The notes under the pieces are model-generated. The model made no database searches. It was not told the origin of the DNA and worked only from the letters and a program-made list of their open reading frames with translations. Source: Bacteroidetes bacterium ADurb.Bin013 (GTDB lineage: Bacteria > Bacteroidota > Bacteroidia > Bacteroidales > UBA932). From it: 64,000 nt of DNA. Each line of letters begins with the position of its first letter. The first letter of the stretch is position 1. The position numbers were made by a program, and so were the translations under genes. The stretch is from assembly GCA_002071385.1 (NCBI GenBank), contig MWFB01000004.1, forward strand, positions 32,001 to 96,000, read 5' to 3'. This document shows, piece by piece, positions 16,261-25,082 of this stretch.

Positions 16261-18542
16261 GGTAAAAGAGTTACTGTGATATGAGGTTCGCTTCCATCCC
16301 AAAGGGGTGAAAGCTGTAATAGGGCAAAAGCGTTTCCGGCACGCAATGGTGCCTCTGTCCGGAGTGTCCTGGAAACGCTCCCGTCAGGCTCTTCCCCGAT
16401 GAGACACATTTCTTTCCCATCCAGGGTGAATAAGACCCGGCCCTTTGCCGATGGCACCGGGTAACCCTGGCGGTCGACAGCTTTTGCGTAGACAAAGAGC
16501 AGATCGTTGGGAGCGGGAGGGATGTTACCTGTATCCAGCCACCATTCAACCGCAACCGCTTCACCCGGGGTATGAACGCTGTCCCGGGCACAAACCTTAT
16601 CTGCACAGTATGCCTCGGCTTTCAGCCAGCCTTTTTCAAAGCGGGGTACGACAAAGGTGAACGGCGGGTCCCTGCGCTCCAGCAGGTTCCCGTTCAGCCA
16701 CAATGCCACCTGCTCTGCGTTGCTTAACACCTGCACTTCCACATTAGCGGTATCGGTTCCTTCCCAGTAATCGGCAATAAAAACCATGGGGTGCTCCAGG
16801 GGAGAACGCAGTGAGCGGAAGTAGTGCCAGGAGAATTTGGGGAGCCTTTCCAGGGACATGAGCCCCGAGGCTTCCAGGTCATCGGCATACCCCCTGTTGT
16901 AATCGAACATGATCCAGTAATTGTCGGCACAGGCATCCACATGGTAATTGCTGCTGTGCGCTTCCCTGATATTGGTGACCTGCTGAAGCAGTCGTTTCTG
17001 TCCGTGTTCCCTGAGCTGGCGGCTGGACCGCTCGGCCGGTTGCAGGTTTTCCCAGTTTTGCTGGGCAAATCCGGCATTCAACGCATAATATTCCCAGTCC
17101 CCGTATTCAGAAACAATCAGGGGCTTGGGTGTTTTGACGGGCGGGTGTCCCAGGCGGTGCTGTCTGGCCTGCAGGAAGATGTCGTATTCGTATTCCTGCC
17201 AGCCGGCGGTATGGATGGGAACGGGCATTTCATGACGGGAAGCTTCCAGTATCCTGTCTATGAAATCTTCACTCATCCACGATTCATTCAGTGAGACTTC
17301 CCAGGCCAGCACACACGGGTGGTTGCGGTCCCTGCGTATCATATCCCTGGCTGTTCCTATGACCTGTTCCTGGAAAGCCGGGTCGTCAGAAAAATACTGC
17401 CAGCCCGGGATGGCATCCAGCACAAATAATCCCAGCCGGTTGCAGGCTTCCATGAAATCGGGAGATTGCGGATAGTGGGACAGACGTACCAGGTTGAATC
17501 CGGCTTCTTTGATCTTTAGGGCATCCCGCCATTGCGCGTTCCGGGGTACGGCATACCCCACATAAGGATACTCCTGGTGGCGGTTTACCCCGCGCAGAAA
17601 AGTCTTGCTCCCGTTAACAAAAAGTTCCTTGCCCTGAAAAACCACTTCCCTGATCCCCACGGTGGTGCGCTGTCTGTCAACGACCACGGTACGTCCCCCC
17701 GGGCCGGTCATAATGATCCGCGTTTCCAGATTATAGCAATAAGGATGTTCCGGGCTCCAGAGTGCAGGCTGCTCCACCCTGAGCAAATCTAGGGCAGTAC
17801 AGGCCTGACCGCTTTCCAGGCGGATCTCCTGTCGGGAAAAGGCACACAGGCTGTCTTCGGCCAGGAGTGCCTGTTCCAGGAGGAAGGTTTGTGCTTCGGC
17901 CTGGTCATCATTCAGTGGGCTAAACCTGATATGAGTCCGGACCTCAACCAGGGCAGAGTCCTGTGAAACAGCAGGGAAGGTAACCAGAATACCGCCGCCT
18001 GCAGGCACGTTTTCCAGGATGGGGTCGGTAATGTGAAGCGGAGATTTGATGATCAGCCGGGCATCCCGGTACAGTCCTCCGTACATGTTGAAATCAAGCA
18101 ATTCAAGGGGTTTGGGCCCTGTTATGGGATTATCGTGGTTGTCCAAACGGAGTTTCAGTTCCGCCTGTCCCGAAAAAACCCCGTTTTCTTTCATCACACG
18201 GGTAATATCACAGACAAAAGGCAGGTATCCTCCCATGTGCCTTCCGGCATAATGGCCGTTCACCCATAGTTCAGCCACATTCATGGCTCCTTCAAAACGC
18301 ACCAGTACGTGCCTTCCCGGTGGAATATCCACCACCTTCCGGTACCAGCAGATCCCCTGCCACTGATCGTTCACCACATAAGGTTCCAGCCGGGGTGTAT
18401 GGGGAAGAAAAACGTCCTGAATAGCTTCAGGCTCCTGGTCATTCCAGAATTCCCATCCCGTATTCAGGTCCTGAACCACGGAATAATCGGGAGAACTGCA
18501 GGATATGGCTGTCAATAATGCAATCCAGGTCAACTTTTTCAT
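16257..18542 (-). CDS. Glycoside hydrolase family 2, exported lipoprotein
   Basis: A 761-residue GH2 enzyme of the beta-galactosidase/glucuronidase/mannosidase group. A lipoprotein signal (TAISC) is followed by the sugar-binding domain (about 25-185, DLNTGWEFW, WYRKVV, ELWVNGHYAG), an immunoglobulin-like domain, the TIM barrel (about 305-580) and C-terminal beta domains. The candidate acid/base is E420 (SLNES) and the nucleophile E479 (IVSEYGDWE). The barrel start FLRGVNRHQEYPYVG is typical. It is followed by a coupled small lipoprotein. There is no SusC/SusD pair, so this is not a classical polysaccharide utilisation locus. The sugar substrate is not decidable from sequence. A -7 box lies 4 nt before the ATG. 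Confidence 0.93.
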   Translation of the reverse strand: MKKLTWIALLTAISCSSPDYSVVQDLNTGWEFWNDQEPEAIQDVFLPHTPRLEPYVVNDQWQGICWYRKVVDIPPGRHVLVRFEGAMNVAELWVNGHYAGRHMGGYLPFVCDITRVMKENGVFSGQAELKLRLDNHDNPITGPKPLELLDFNMYGGLYRDARLIIKSPLHITDPILENVPAGGGILVTFPAVSQDSALVEVRTHIRFSPLNDDQAEAQTFLLEQALLAEDSLCAFSRQEIRLESGQACTALDLLRVEQPALWSPEHPYCYNLETRIIMTGPGGRTVVVDRQRTTVGIREVVFQGKELFVNGSKTFLRGVNRHQEYPYVGYAVPRNAQWRDALKIKEAGFNLVRLSHYPQSPDFMEACNRLGLFVLDAIPGWQYFSDDPAFQEQVIGTARDMIRRDRNHPCVLAWEVSLNESWMSEDFIDRILEASRHEMPVPIHTAGWQEYEYDIFLQARQHRLGHPPVKTPKPLIVSEYGDWEYYALNAGFAQQNWENLQPAERSSRQLREHGQKRLLQQVTNIREAHSSNYHVDACADNYWIMFDYNRGYADDLEASGLMSLERLPKFSWHYFRSLRSPLEHPMVFIADYWEGTDTANVEVQVLSNAEQVALWLNGNLLERRDPPFTFVVPRFEKGWLKAEAYCADKVCARDSVHTPGEAVAVEWWLDTGNIPPAPNDLLFVYAKAVDRQGYPVPSAKGRVLFTLDGKEMCLIGEEPDGSVSRTLRTEAPLRAGNAFALLQLSPLWDGSEPHITVTLLP

Positions 18543-18546
18543 AAAA

Positions 18547-18554
18547 CAAAGGTA
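18547..18554 (-). promoter_or_regulatory. -7 box of the GH2 gene, 4 nt from the ATG
   Basis: The minus strand reads TACCTTTG, then TTTT, then ATG at 18542. Exact TAnnTTTG match. The divergent box for the carboxypeptidase begins 13 bp away, so two promoters share a 38-bp gap. Confidence 0.6.
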
Positions 18555-18567
18555 ATGGAATTTTACC

Positions 18568-18575
18568 TACTTTTG
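18568..18575 (+). promoter_or_regulatory. -7 box of the D-Ala-D-Ala carboxypeptidase gene, 5 nt from the ATG
   Basis: TACTTTTG, then ATTCC, then ATG at 18581. Exact TAnnTTTG match; implies a leaderless or nearly leaderless transcript. Confidence 0.6.
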
Positions 18576-18580
18576 ATTCC

Positions 18581-19486
18581 ATGAAATTCTATCTGTCTGC
18601 CCTGCTATCAGTCCTGCTGCTGGTCTTCACAGCCTGTGAAAAACAGCCCCTTCCCAATCCCGAACCAGACCCCGACAAACCGGTATCCCTGGGTTTGAGC
18701 TGCCAGGGTGCGATAGTCATAGATGCAGCGAGCGGGGAAGCGTTGTACTCCCTGAGCCCCGATTTTCCGCTTGTCCCGGCCAGTATGACCAAAGTGATGA
18801 CCATGTACATTGTCTTTGATCACATTGAAAAAGGCTACCTGTCACTGGATTCCATGATCCCCATCAGTGTCAACGCGGCGGCACGTTCGGTCAATCCCGG
18901 AGAATCAAACGTCCCGCTTAACCAAAACCTCACCTATTCTGTCCATGAAATGATAGGGGCTCTATGTGTAGTGTCGGCCAATGCCTGTGCCGTTGCTTTG
19001 GGTGAATACCTGTCCGGGGGAACAGAATCGGATTTTTCCGTGATTATGAACCGGTACGCAGATTCCCTGAAACTGGAAGCCCGTTACTACGATGCAGCCG
19101 GGATGTCTTCACAGAACGGCATCACTCCTCGTTCCATGGCGTTGCTTACCAGGGAGTTCATCAGAAGGTTTCCGGTCATCCTGCAGTATACTTCACTCAC
19201 CAGCCTGGATTTCAGGGGAGTCACTTATGGGGCCACCAATAACATGTTGCCCGGAAAAACTTATTATTACAATGGATGTGACGGATTCAAGACCGGGTAT
19301 ACGTCAGCGGCCGGCCTTTGCATAACGGCCACTGCAACCCTGGCAGACAAACGTGTTATTGCGGTTGTCATGAAAGCCCCGTCTTCTTTTGCCCGGGCCC
19401 AGGATGCTACCCGTCTTATGGATTATGGTTTTACCGTCCTTATGAACAGGGTCTCTGTCTACGGCATCCAATCCTCATTCCTGTAA
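18581..19486 (+). CDS. D-alanyl-D-alanine carboxypeptidase (S11, DacA-like lipoprotein)
   Basis: A 301-residue penicillin-binding protein that trims the terminal D-Ala from peptidoglycan stem peptides in the periplasm. All three active-site motifs are visible: SMTK (nucleophile S68, K71), SAN (132-134) and KTG (237-239, in GFKTGYTSAAG). The leader ends in a lipobox (VFTAC), followed by a Pro-rich linker, so it is probably a lipoprotein rather than anchored by the C-terminal amphipathic helix of E. coli PBP5. The C-terminal beta domain of PBP5 also appears absent. The 3' end overlaps the convergent TPR gene by 28 bp. Confidence 0.94.
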   Translation: MKFYLSALLSVLLLVFTACEKQPLPNPEPDPDKPVSLGLSCQGAIVIDAASGEALYSLSPDFPLVPASMTKVMTMYIVFDHIEKGYLSLDSMIPISVNAAARSVNPGESNVPLNQNLTYSVHEMIGALCVVSANACAVALGEYLSGGTESDFSVIMNRYADSLKLEARYYDAAGMSSQNGITPRSMALLTREFIRRFPVILQYTSLTSLDFRGVTYGATNNMLPGKTYYYNGCDGFKTGYTSAAGLCITATATLADKRVIAVVMKAPSSFARAQDATRLMDYGFTVLMNRVSVYGIQSSFL

Positions 19487-19686
19487 TCCAGGATGCGCTT
19501 GATGGCTTCTGTCGCTTCGCGTGCAGCGTTGGATGCGCCCAGTTCCATACACCTGGCATAGGCATTGAGTGCCTTGCCCCAGTTTTCCTGCTGACGGTAC
19601 AAGCTTCCCAGCTTATACCATGCATTCTGGTCCCGGGAACCCTCTGTTGTTTTGACGTATTTTTCCAGTTCTTCTATTGTTTCCAC
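19459..19686 (-). CDS. Small TPR-repeat protein at the end of the rnf operon
   Basis: A 75-residue protein without a signal peptide. Residues 20-55 match a TPR motif (NAWYKLGSLYRQQENWGKAL, then YARCMELG), with a partial second helix pair. It is probably cytosolic and may mediate a protein contact. It lies 11 bp after rnfA on the same strand and is the last gene of the 13-kb block. A role in assembling or tuning the Rnf complex is only a guess from position. Confidence 0.75.
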   Translation of the reverse strand: METIEELEKYVKTTEGSRDQNAWYKLGSLYRQQENWGKALNAYARCMELGASNAAREATEAIKRILDYRNEDWMP

Positions 19687-19697
19687 AACTTTCTTTA

Positions 19698-20297
19698 TTA
19701 CACAATTCCTGAAAAACCCATAAAGGCAAGGGACAATATCCCTGCCGTGATGAGTGATATGGGAACGCCGCGGAATGGTTTGGGAACCCCTACAAGGTCC
19801 ATCTGCTCACGCATGCCGGCAAATATGATGAGGGCCAGGCCAAAGCCAAACGCCATGGAGGCCGTGTAAACAAGTGATTGTGGCAGGTCCAGCATATGTG
19901 GTGTCCCCCCGAAACTGAATTCTTTTGTGACAACCAGGATGGCCACCCCCAAAACCGCACAGTTGGTAGTGATCAGCGGCAGGAAAATGCCCAATGCCTG
20001 GTATAAGGCCGGAGAAATTTTCTTCAGAATGATTTCCACCATCTGAACAAGTGCTGCAATAACCAGGATATAGGTCACCGTCTGCATGAAGGATATGTTG
20101 AGCGGATCCAGGATATAATACTGGACCAGGTAGGTGAACAGGGTGGAGAGTGTCATTACAAACACCACGGCTGCAGCCATGCCCGTAGCCGTTGATATCC
20201 GGTTGGACACGCCCAGGAACGGGCATATGCCCAAAAACTGGTTCAGCACAATATTGTTTACAAAGACAGCAGATATGATGATGATGATGTATTCCAT
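19698..20297 (-). CDS. rnfA: Rnf complex membrane subunit RnfA
   Basis: A 199-residue inner-membrane subunit of the ferredoxin:NAD+ oxidoreductase Rnf, with six hydrophobic helices. Family motifs include VNNIVLNQFLGICPFLGVS in the first helix pair and TTNCAVLGVAI in the second. These two conserved cysteines match the ones that in RnfA/RnfE hold a [2Fe-2S] cluster between the subunits. It is the last rnf gene, 4 bp after rnfE. The homologue RnfE next door has the inverted topology expected of the pair. Confidence 0.97.
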   Translation of the reverse strand: MEYIIIIISAVFVNNIVLNQFLGICPFLGVSNRISTATGMAAAVVFVMTLSTLFTYLVQYYILDPLNISFMQTVTYILVIAALVQMVEIILKKISPALYQALGIFLPLITTNCAVLGVAILVVTKEFSFGGTPHMLDLPQSLVYTASMAFGFGLALIIFAGMREQMDLVGVPKPFRGVPISLITAGILSLAFMGFSGIV

Positions 20298-20301
20298 AAC
20301 A

Positions 20302-20883
20302 TTAAGCCTTTTTTAACTTGTTGAACAACACCATTAGGTATCCCAAAGCCATGAAGGCGCCGGGGGCAAGTATGAAGACAAGTATGCCATCTCCCTCCAG
20401 GAGTTTGAACCCAAAGAAAGAGCCTGAACCCAGCAGTTCACGGATAGTCCCCAGCACGGTTAGCGACAGGGTAAAACCCAGACCTGAACCCAAACCGTCC
20501 AGAAAGGAATCAAAGGGTGTATTCTTGCTGGCATAAGCTTCTGCCCTTCCCAGCACAATACAGTTCACCACTATCAGGGGAATGAACAGCCCGAGAGTTT
20601 CGTACAGCGCTGGAACGTAAGCCTGCATGACCAATTGCACCACGGTGACAAAAACGGCTATCACTACCACGAAAGCGGGAATCCGGACCTTTGACGGGAC
20701 CAGGCCCGATACCAGGGAAATCACCATATTGGACAACATGAGCACAAAAGTGGTGGCCAGGCCCATGCTCATCCCGTTTATGGCAGAAGTGGTCGTCCCC
20801 AGTGTGGGACACATGCCCAGGACAAGCACAAATGTTGGATTTTCCTTTATAATGCCGTTCACTAAAGTTTTCATCCTGCTCAT
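20302..20883 (-). CDS. rnfE: Rnf complex membrane subunit RnfE
   Basis: A 193-residue inner-membrane protein paralogous to RnfA, with six helices. The motifs NPTFVLVLGMCPTLG and IPLIVVNCIVLGRAEAYA carry the two cysteines expected for the shared iron-sulfur cluster. It has a strong Shine-Dalgarno sequence (AAGGAGGTGACC) and overlaps the end of rnfG by 4 bp (ATGA type). In the complex it couples electron flow to Na+ or H+ movement across the membrane. Confidence 0.97.
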   Translation of the reverse strand: MSRMKTLVNGIIKENPTFVLVLGMCPTLGTTTSAINGMSMGLATTFVLMLSNMVISLVSGLVPSKVRIPAFVVVIAVFVTVVQLVMQAYVPALYETLGLFIPLIVVNCIVLGRAEAYASKNTPFDSFLDGLGSGLGFTLSLTVLGTIRELLGSGSFFGFKLLEGDGILVFILAPGAFMALGYLMVLFNKLKKA

Positions 20884-21470
20884 TGGTCACCTCCTTCTTG
20901 TTGAATTGATTTCCTGAAAACCTGGAAAGCCAGGTCCACCACATCGCAAAAAGCCCTTGAACTGATGGTGGCCGCTGTTATGGCGTCAACATCCCCTCCG
21001 TCCTTTTTAACGGCAAGCCGGAAAGATTCAGGGTTTTTCTGGTTGAATTGCAAAGGAAATTTACTTTTTTTGGGATTAATCTTATCTCCCAGTCCAGGGG
21101 TTTCGGTGTGCGATATGATGGCCGTGTTGTTGATAGTGCCATCGGGCAGAAAGCCCACCATCACCTTGATCTGGCCTCCAAAACCTTTGGTAGTGGTTGC
21201 CTCTACGGCCACCCCGGTAAGTTCTCCATTCTTGGTGCCCGGGTAAACGGTCGCTTTTCGTCCTCCCACTTCCACTTCATACGCTTCCTGGGCAGGCAGA
21301 TTGTCAAATTGGGGTAATACACCGCCCAGTGCCTGGTTGACCTTAGCAACCTGAGCTGCCTCAATGGGCTCGTACGTGATCAGGTATACACCTCCCAGCA
21401 GTGCCGATCCGCCAAAGCAGATTATCAGCAGGCACAGGAACATGTTTTTGAAATTCGATTCCCTAGCCAC
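20880..21470 (-). CDS. rnfG: Rnf complex FMN-binding subunit RnfG
   Basis: A 196-residue subunit with one N-terminal membrane helix and a periplasmic FMN domain. The covalent FMN site is the threonine of the (S/T)xAT motif, here T168 in DAITAATISS. The start is GTG at 21470, preceded by AAGGAGGTGAG, and overlaps rnfD by 8 bp. RnfG passes electrons within the Rnf chain on the periplasmic side. Confidence 0.96.
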   Translation of the reverse strand: MARESNFKNMFLCLLIICFGGSALLGGVYLITYEPIEAAQVAKVNQALGGVLPQFDNLPAQEAYEVEVGGRKATVYPGTKNGELTGVAVEATTTKGFGGQIKVMVGFLPDGTINNTAIISHTETPGLGDKINPKKSKFPLQFNQKNPESFRLAVKKDGGDVDAITAATISSRAFCDVVDLAFQVFRKSIQQEGGDQ

Positions 21471-22506
21471 GGCTCACCTCCTTTTTGTATGGGATTGGTT
21501 TGATTTTGTTTAATAGGGGCGTTAAAGCATTCATGAACAATATGGCAAAAGAGACACCTTCCGGATAGACTCCCCAGACACGGATGATCATGGTCATCAC
21601 CCCTATACCCACCCCATAGATGAGCATTCCCGGCGGCGACATGGGTGAAGTGGTGTAGTCTGTTGCCATGAATACCGCGCCCAGGAGCAATCCCCCGGTA
21701 AGCAGGTGGAAGAGGGGGTCGGCGTTCATGGATGGATCCAGCAGCCACAATATGGCTGAAAAAACAGCCACGGTGAAAAGTATGGAAACGGGGATAAGGG
21801 GTTTGATGACTTTCCTGAAGAGCAGGTACGCAAACCCCACTAAAACAGCCAGTGCAGATGCCTCACCCAAAGACCCGTCTATATGTCCGAAGAGCATTTG
21901 CCAGTAAGAAAAATCGTATTGCTGGCTCAATGTTTCCATCGTCAGGCCGTTGGCCAGCCCTTCCTTGATGATTCCCAGGGGTGTGGCCCCGGAAACCGCA
22001 TCGGGCAATTGCCCCTGGGCACCCAGCAGTATTTTGGGCAGATTCCATGTCTCGGAGCTGAAAATGCTGTTGTTCACAGACCAGTTGGTCATCTGTACAG
22101 GGAAAGAGATCAACAGGAAAACACGGCCGACCAGGGCAGGATTGAATAAGTTGTGGCCCAATCCGCCGAAGGTCATTTTTGCGATCCCGATGGCAGCAAT
22201 ACATCCTATCAGTACCATCCACCATGGGGAGGATACAGGCAGGTTTACAGCCAGTATCAATCCGGTGACCACAGCGGAGAGGTCATGTACTGTTGTTTTT
22301 TTCCTCATCAGGTACCGGACAATCAGGTGTTCCACGAGAACACAGCCGGCAACCGAAACAACAACCACCAGCAAAGCACTGAGGCCTGCAAAATAAACGC
22401 TGACAAGAACAGAAGGCATTAGTGCGATGATCACATCGCGCATGATCCTGCGTGTATTCTCTTTGCTGTGCAAGTGCGGAGCCGGTGAAACAAGTAATTT
22501 GTCCAT
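21463..22506 (-). CDS. rnfD: Rnf complex membrane FMN subunit RnfD
   Basis: A 347-residue inner-membrane subunit with about nine or ten helices. The covalent FMN site is T175 in the SGATPLG motif. The family start LLVSPAPHLHSKENTRRIM is typical. RnfD is a core part of the ion-translocating path. It starts 1 bp after the rnfC stop codon. Confidence 0.97.
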   Translation of the reverse strand: MDKLLVSPAPHLHSKENTRRIMRDVIIALMPSVLVSVYFAGLSALLVVVVSVAGCVLVEHLIVRYLMRKKTTVHDLSAVVTGLILAVNLPVSSPWWMVLIGCIAAIGIAKMTFGGLGHNLFNPALVGRVFLLISFPVQMTNWSVNNSIFSSETWNLPKILLGAQGQLPDAVSGATPLGIIKEGLANGLTMETLSQQYDFSYWQMLFGHIDGSLGEASALAVLVGFAYLLFRKVIKPLIPVSILFTVAVFSAILWLLDPSMNADPLFHLLTGGLLLGAVFMATDYTTSPMSPPGMLIYGVGIGVMTMIIRVWGVYPEGVSFAILFMNALTPLLNKIKPIPYKKEVSRG

Positions 22507-22507
22507 A

Positions 22508-23854
22508 TTATTTCTTGCGTTTATTCTTCAAAGAAGCATTCCTGGCAAGCCGTATCTGATCCAACAGCGGCAGGTGTGCCGGGCAGGTGTAGAGACAACA
22601 TCCGCATTCTATGCAGTCAAAAACGCGGTGTTCTTCCAACTCTTCGGTACGCCCGGCCAGCGCCAGCTGGTATAAAAGATAGGGTTGAAGGCGCATGGGG
22701 CAGGCCTCAAAACACTTGGCACAGCGGATACATTCACCGGGTTCCTTGCGTTTTGTCTCTTTTTCTGTAAAGAGCAGGAGTCCCGATGTACTTTTCATCA
22801 CCGGTCCTTCCAGGTTGGAAACAGGTTTGCCCATCATGGGCCCTCCGTTAACCACTTTGGCAAACTGGGGGGAGAGGCCACCGTCCTTTTCCATAGCCCC
22901 GGCATGCGAGAGGATATCCATAATGGGAGTACCTACCCTGAAGCGGTAATTCTTTTGGATTGAACTATCAGAACTGCTAACAGTCAACACTTTGGATATA
23001 AGGGGCTTGTTTTTTTGCACTGCTTCATATACAGCGTAGGCTGTGCTCACATTCTGTACTATGGCCCCTGTGGAAACGGGCAGGGCAAACGAGGCAACCC
23101 TACGTCCCAGGACAGCATCGATCAATTGCTTTTCACCTCCCTGGGGATACCTTTTTTTCAGGGGTACAACCTTCCATTGAAGGGATTTCGAAGTCAGTTC
23201 CCGCATTAGTTCTATCGCCCGGGGTTTGTTCGCCTCAATGCCAATGATCCCGTTCACACCGGCTCCCAGGGTACGGCGCATCAATTCACCTCCCAGGAGG
23301 ATTTCCTGGCCATGTTCCAACATCAGGCGGTAATCGGCTGTCAGATAAGGTTCGCATTCTGCACCGTTAAGTATCAGGTATTCAGGCTTCATGCCTTCAG
23401 GCGGAGTCAGTTTCACATGGGTGGGAAAGGCAGCGCCGCCCAGGCCGACTATCCCTGATTCGGAAATCCTTTTGAAAACATCCTCCGGAGAGCTGGTGAT
23501 TTCATGACGGATCTCGGGGGACCGGTCAATTCCTTCCTCCCACTGATCCCCGTCTGTGTCAATCACCACGGTCAATACTTTTTTCCCCAGGAAATCGGGA
23601 TATGGCGTCACATCAGAGACGGTTCCGCTCACAGAGGCATGAACAGGAGCCGAGACAAATCCCGCAGGTTCTGCAATCAGTTGTCCCACCCTGACCGGAT
23701 CGCCTTTCTTGACAACCGGGACTGCAGGCATTCCCAGGTGCTGGTTCATGGATATATAAACACGTTTGGGTATGGGGAAATCTTCTATGGGACAATCCCT
23801 GGAGAACTTACAATCATCGGGATGTATTCCTCCAATTGAAAATGTTTTACTCAT
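22508..23854 (-). CDS. rnfC: Rnf complex NADH/ferredoxin-side subunit RnfC
   Basis: A 448-residue cytoplasmic subunit of Rnf. The start is placed at ATG 23854 (MSKTFSIGGIHPDD), because 34 in-frame upstream codons lie within rnfB and do not resemble RnfC. A biotinyl/SLBB-like N-terminal part is followed by the flavin/NADH domain (GIVGLGGAAFPTHVKL, LILNGAECEPYLTADYRLM). Two [4Fe-4S] ferredoxin motifs lie near the C-terminus (CIRCAKCFEACP and CIECGCCLYTCP). It overlaps the rnfB 3' end by 8 bp. Confidence 0.96.
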   Translation of the reverse strand: MSKTFSIGGIHPDDCKFSRDCPIEDFPIPKRVYISMNQHLGMPAVPVVKKGDPVRVGQLIAEPAGFVSAPVHASVSGTVSDVTPYPDFLGKKVLTVVIDTDGDQWEEGIDRSPEIRHEITSSPEDVFKRISESGIVGLGGAAFPTHVKLTPPEGMKPEYLILNGAECEPYLTADYRLMLEHGQEILLGGELMRRTLGAGVNGIIGIEANKPRAIELMRELTSKSLQWKVVPLKKRYPQGGEKQLIDAVLGRRVASFALPVSTGAIVQNVSTAYAVYEAVQKNKPLISKVLTVSSSDSSIQKNYRFRVGTPIMDILSHAGAMEKDGGLSPQFAKVVNGGPMMGKPVSNLEGPVMKSTSGLLLFTEKETKRKEPGECIRCAKCFEACPMRLQPYLLYQLALAGRTEELEEHRVFDCIECGCCLYTCPAHLPLLDQIRLARNASLKNKRKK

Positions 23855-24692
23855 TTCCGGTCTCTTGTTTTTTTGGTGGAAAATTGATCTCTGCAATGCA
23901 TCCGGCAGGGCAAACAGGAGCACATTTCCGGCACAGGCGGCACTTCGCCGGATCAATGTACGCCAGGTTGTCGGTAATGGTAATTGCTTCGAACGGACAG
24001 GCTTTCATACATAATTGACAACCGATGCACCCCACGGAGCAAACCTTCCGGGTAACCGCCCCTTTGTCCTTGTTGGCACATGTCACATAGATCCTGCGAT
24101 TCTTTGGTCCTTTCGGCCTCAATTCGATTATGTTCCGCGGGCAGGCTTTCACGCAGGCTCCACAGGAGGTGCATTTGTCTTCCAGCACCACCGGCAGGCA
24201 TGTGTCCGGATCCATCACAAGGGCATCAAACTGACATGCTTTCACACAATCTCCCATGCCAAGACATCCGTATGAACAGCCCGTCTGGCCTCCGTACAGG
24301 TCGGCAGCTACTGTACAACTAGGGCTACCGTCGTATTTGTTCAGCCGGGGCAGTATCTCACAGGAACCATTACAGCGGAGCACCGCGACCTTGGGAGCCT
24401 GCTCCCTGGCGTCCCTGCCAAGCATTTGCGCAACACGCAACATAACTTCATTCCCTCCCACCGGACAGAGATAATCAGTCGCTTCCGGGTTGTTTACGTA
24501 AAACTCGGCGAAGGCCCGGCAACCGGCAAAGCCGCATCCGCCGCAATTGGCCCCTGGCAGGGCCTCAACGACCTGGTCAATACGGGGATCTTCCTGTACC
24601 TTGAATTTTTGCGCCACAAAAAACAATATGACAGCCAGGAGCCCCCCCAATATGCTAAGGCTCAATACGGTGTACAGTAAAGTAGAAGTCAT
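23847..24692 (-). CDS. rnfB: Rnf complex ferredoxin-type subunit RnfB
   Basis: A 281-residue subunit that receives electrons from ferredoxin. It has one N-terminal membrane helix, then the Fe-S domain ALPGANCGGCGFAGC with a fourth Cys further on, and then several further cysteine clusters. Three complete CxxCxxCxxxCP ferredoxin motifs are clear (CTSCGACVKACP, CIGCQLCMKACP, CRLCRKCAPVCP). Its start lies 38 bp inside the RseC-like gene. First of the rnfBCDGEA genes. Confidence 0.96.
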   Translation of the reverse strand: MTSTLLYTVLSLSILGGLLAVILFFVAQKFKVQEDPRIDQVVEALPGANCGGCGFAGCRAFAEFYVNNPEATDYLCPVGGNEVMLRVAQMLGRDAREQAPKVAVLRCNGSCEILPRLNKYDGSPSCTVAADLYGGQTGCSYGCLGMGDCVKACQFDALVMDPDTCLPVVLEDKCTSCGACVKACPRNIIELRPKGPKNRRIYVTCANKDKGAVTRKVCSVGCIGCQLCMKACPFEAITITDNLAYIDPAKCRLCRKCAPVCPAGCIAEINFPPKKQETGNE

Positions 24693-25080
24693 GCTGGATG
24701 CGATCTTTTAACAAATATAGAACAAAATAATAGATTCCAACACCAGATAATGCTACTGATCCCAACAGCCAATCGGGCAAATGAAGTAGCGCGGAAACAG
24801 CAACCAAGACTCCCAAAATGATTGATGGCAAACCCATGGCGTACCACAGGGCTTTGAATCCCATCCGGGTATGCATCTCAATAAACACCTCCTGTCCCAA
24901 GACTGGCACCCATCCCTCAGGTTCTTTCAACCGTGTTATCTCTCTTATACTGGTCTGGCCTAGTGAACAATATCCTTTGGCATGACAGGCCTCACATGCT
25001 CCGCTGGTGGTGATTTCTGCCCTGAGCGGGTTAATCCCTGTGATGATTCCCCTGTGTCTGACGCACTGAACGGGAGGCAT
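24655..25080 (-). CDS. RseC/MucC family protein (SoxR-reducing system)
   Basis: A 141-residue protein of the RseC/MucC family. It has an N-terminal cytosolic domain with three clustered cysteines (ACEACHAKGYC) and two membrane helices (about residues 78-98 and 103-122). Proteins of this family commonly sit next to rnf genes and, in E. coli, help Rsx/Rse reduce SoxR. Here it directly precedes and overlaps rnfB, so it very probably belongs to the Rnf complex or its regulation. Confidence 0.9.
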   Translation of the reverse strand: MPPVQCVRHRGIITGINPLRAEITTSGACEACHAKGYCSLGQTSIREITRLKEPEGWVPVLGQEVFIEMHTRMGFKALWYAMGLPSIILGVLVAVSALLHLPDWLLGSVALSGVGIYYFVLYLLKDRIQHDFYFTVHRIEP

Positions 25081-25082
25081 TG

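Noticed and set aside
23855-23956. Longer N-terminus for RnfC
   Set aside because: These codons overlap the ferredoxin-motif region of rnfB; MSKTFSIGG at 23854 is the expected RnfC start.
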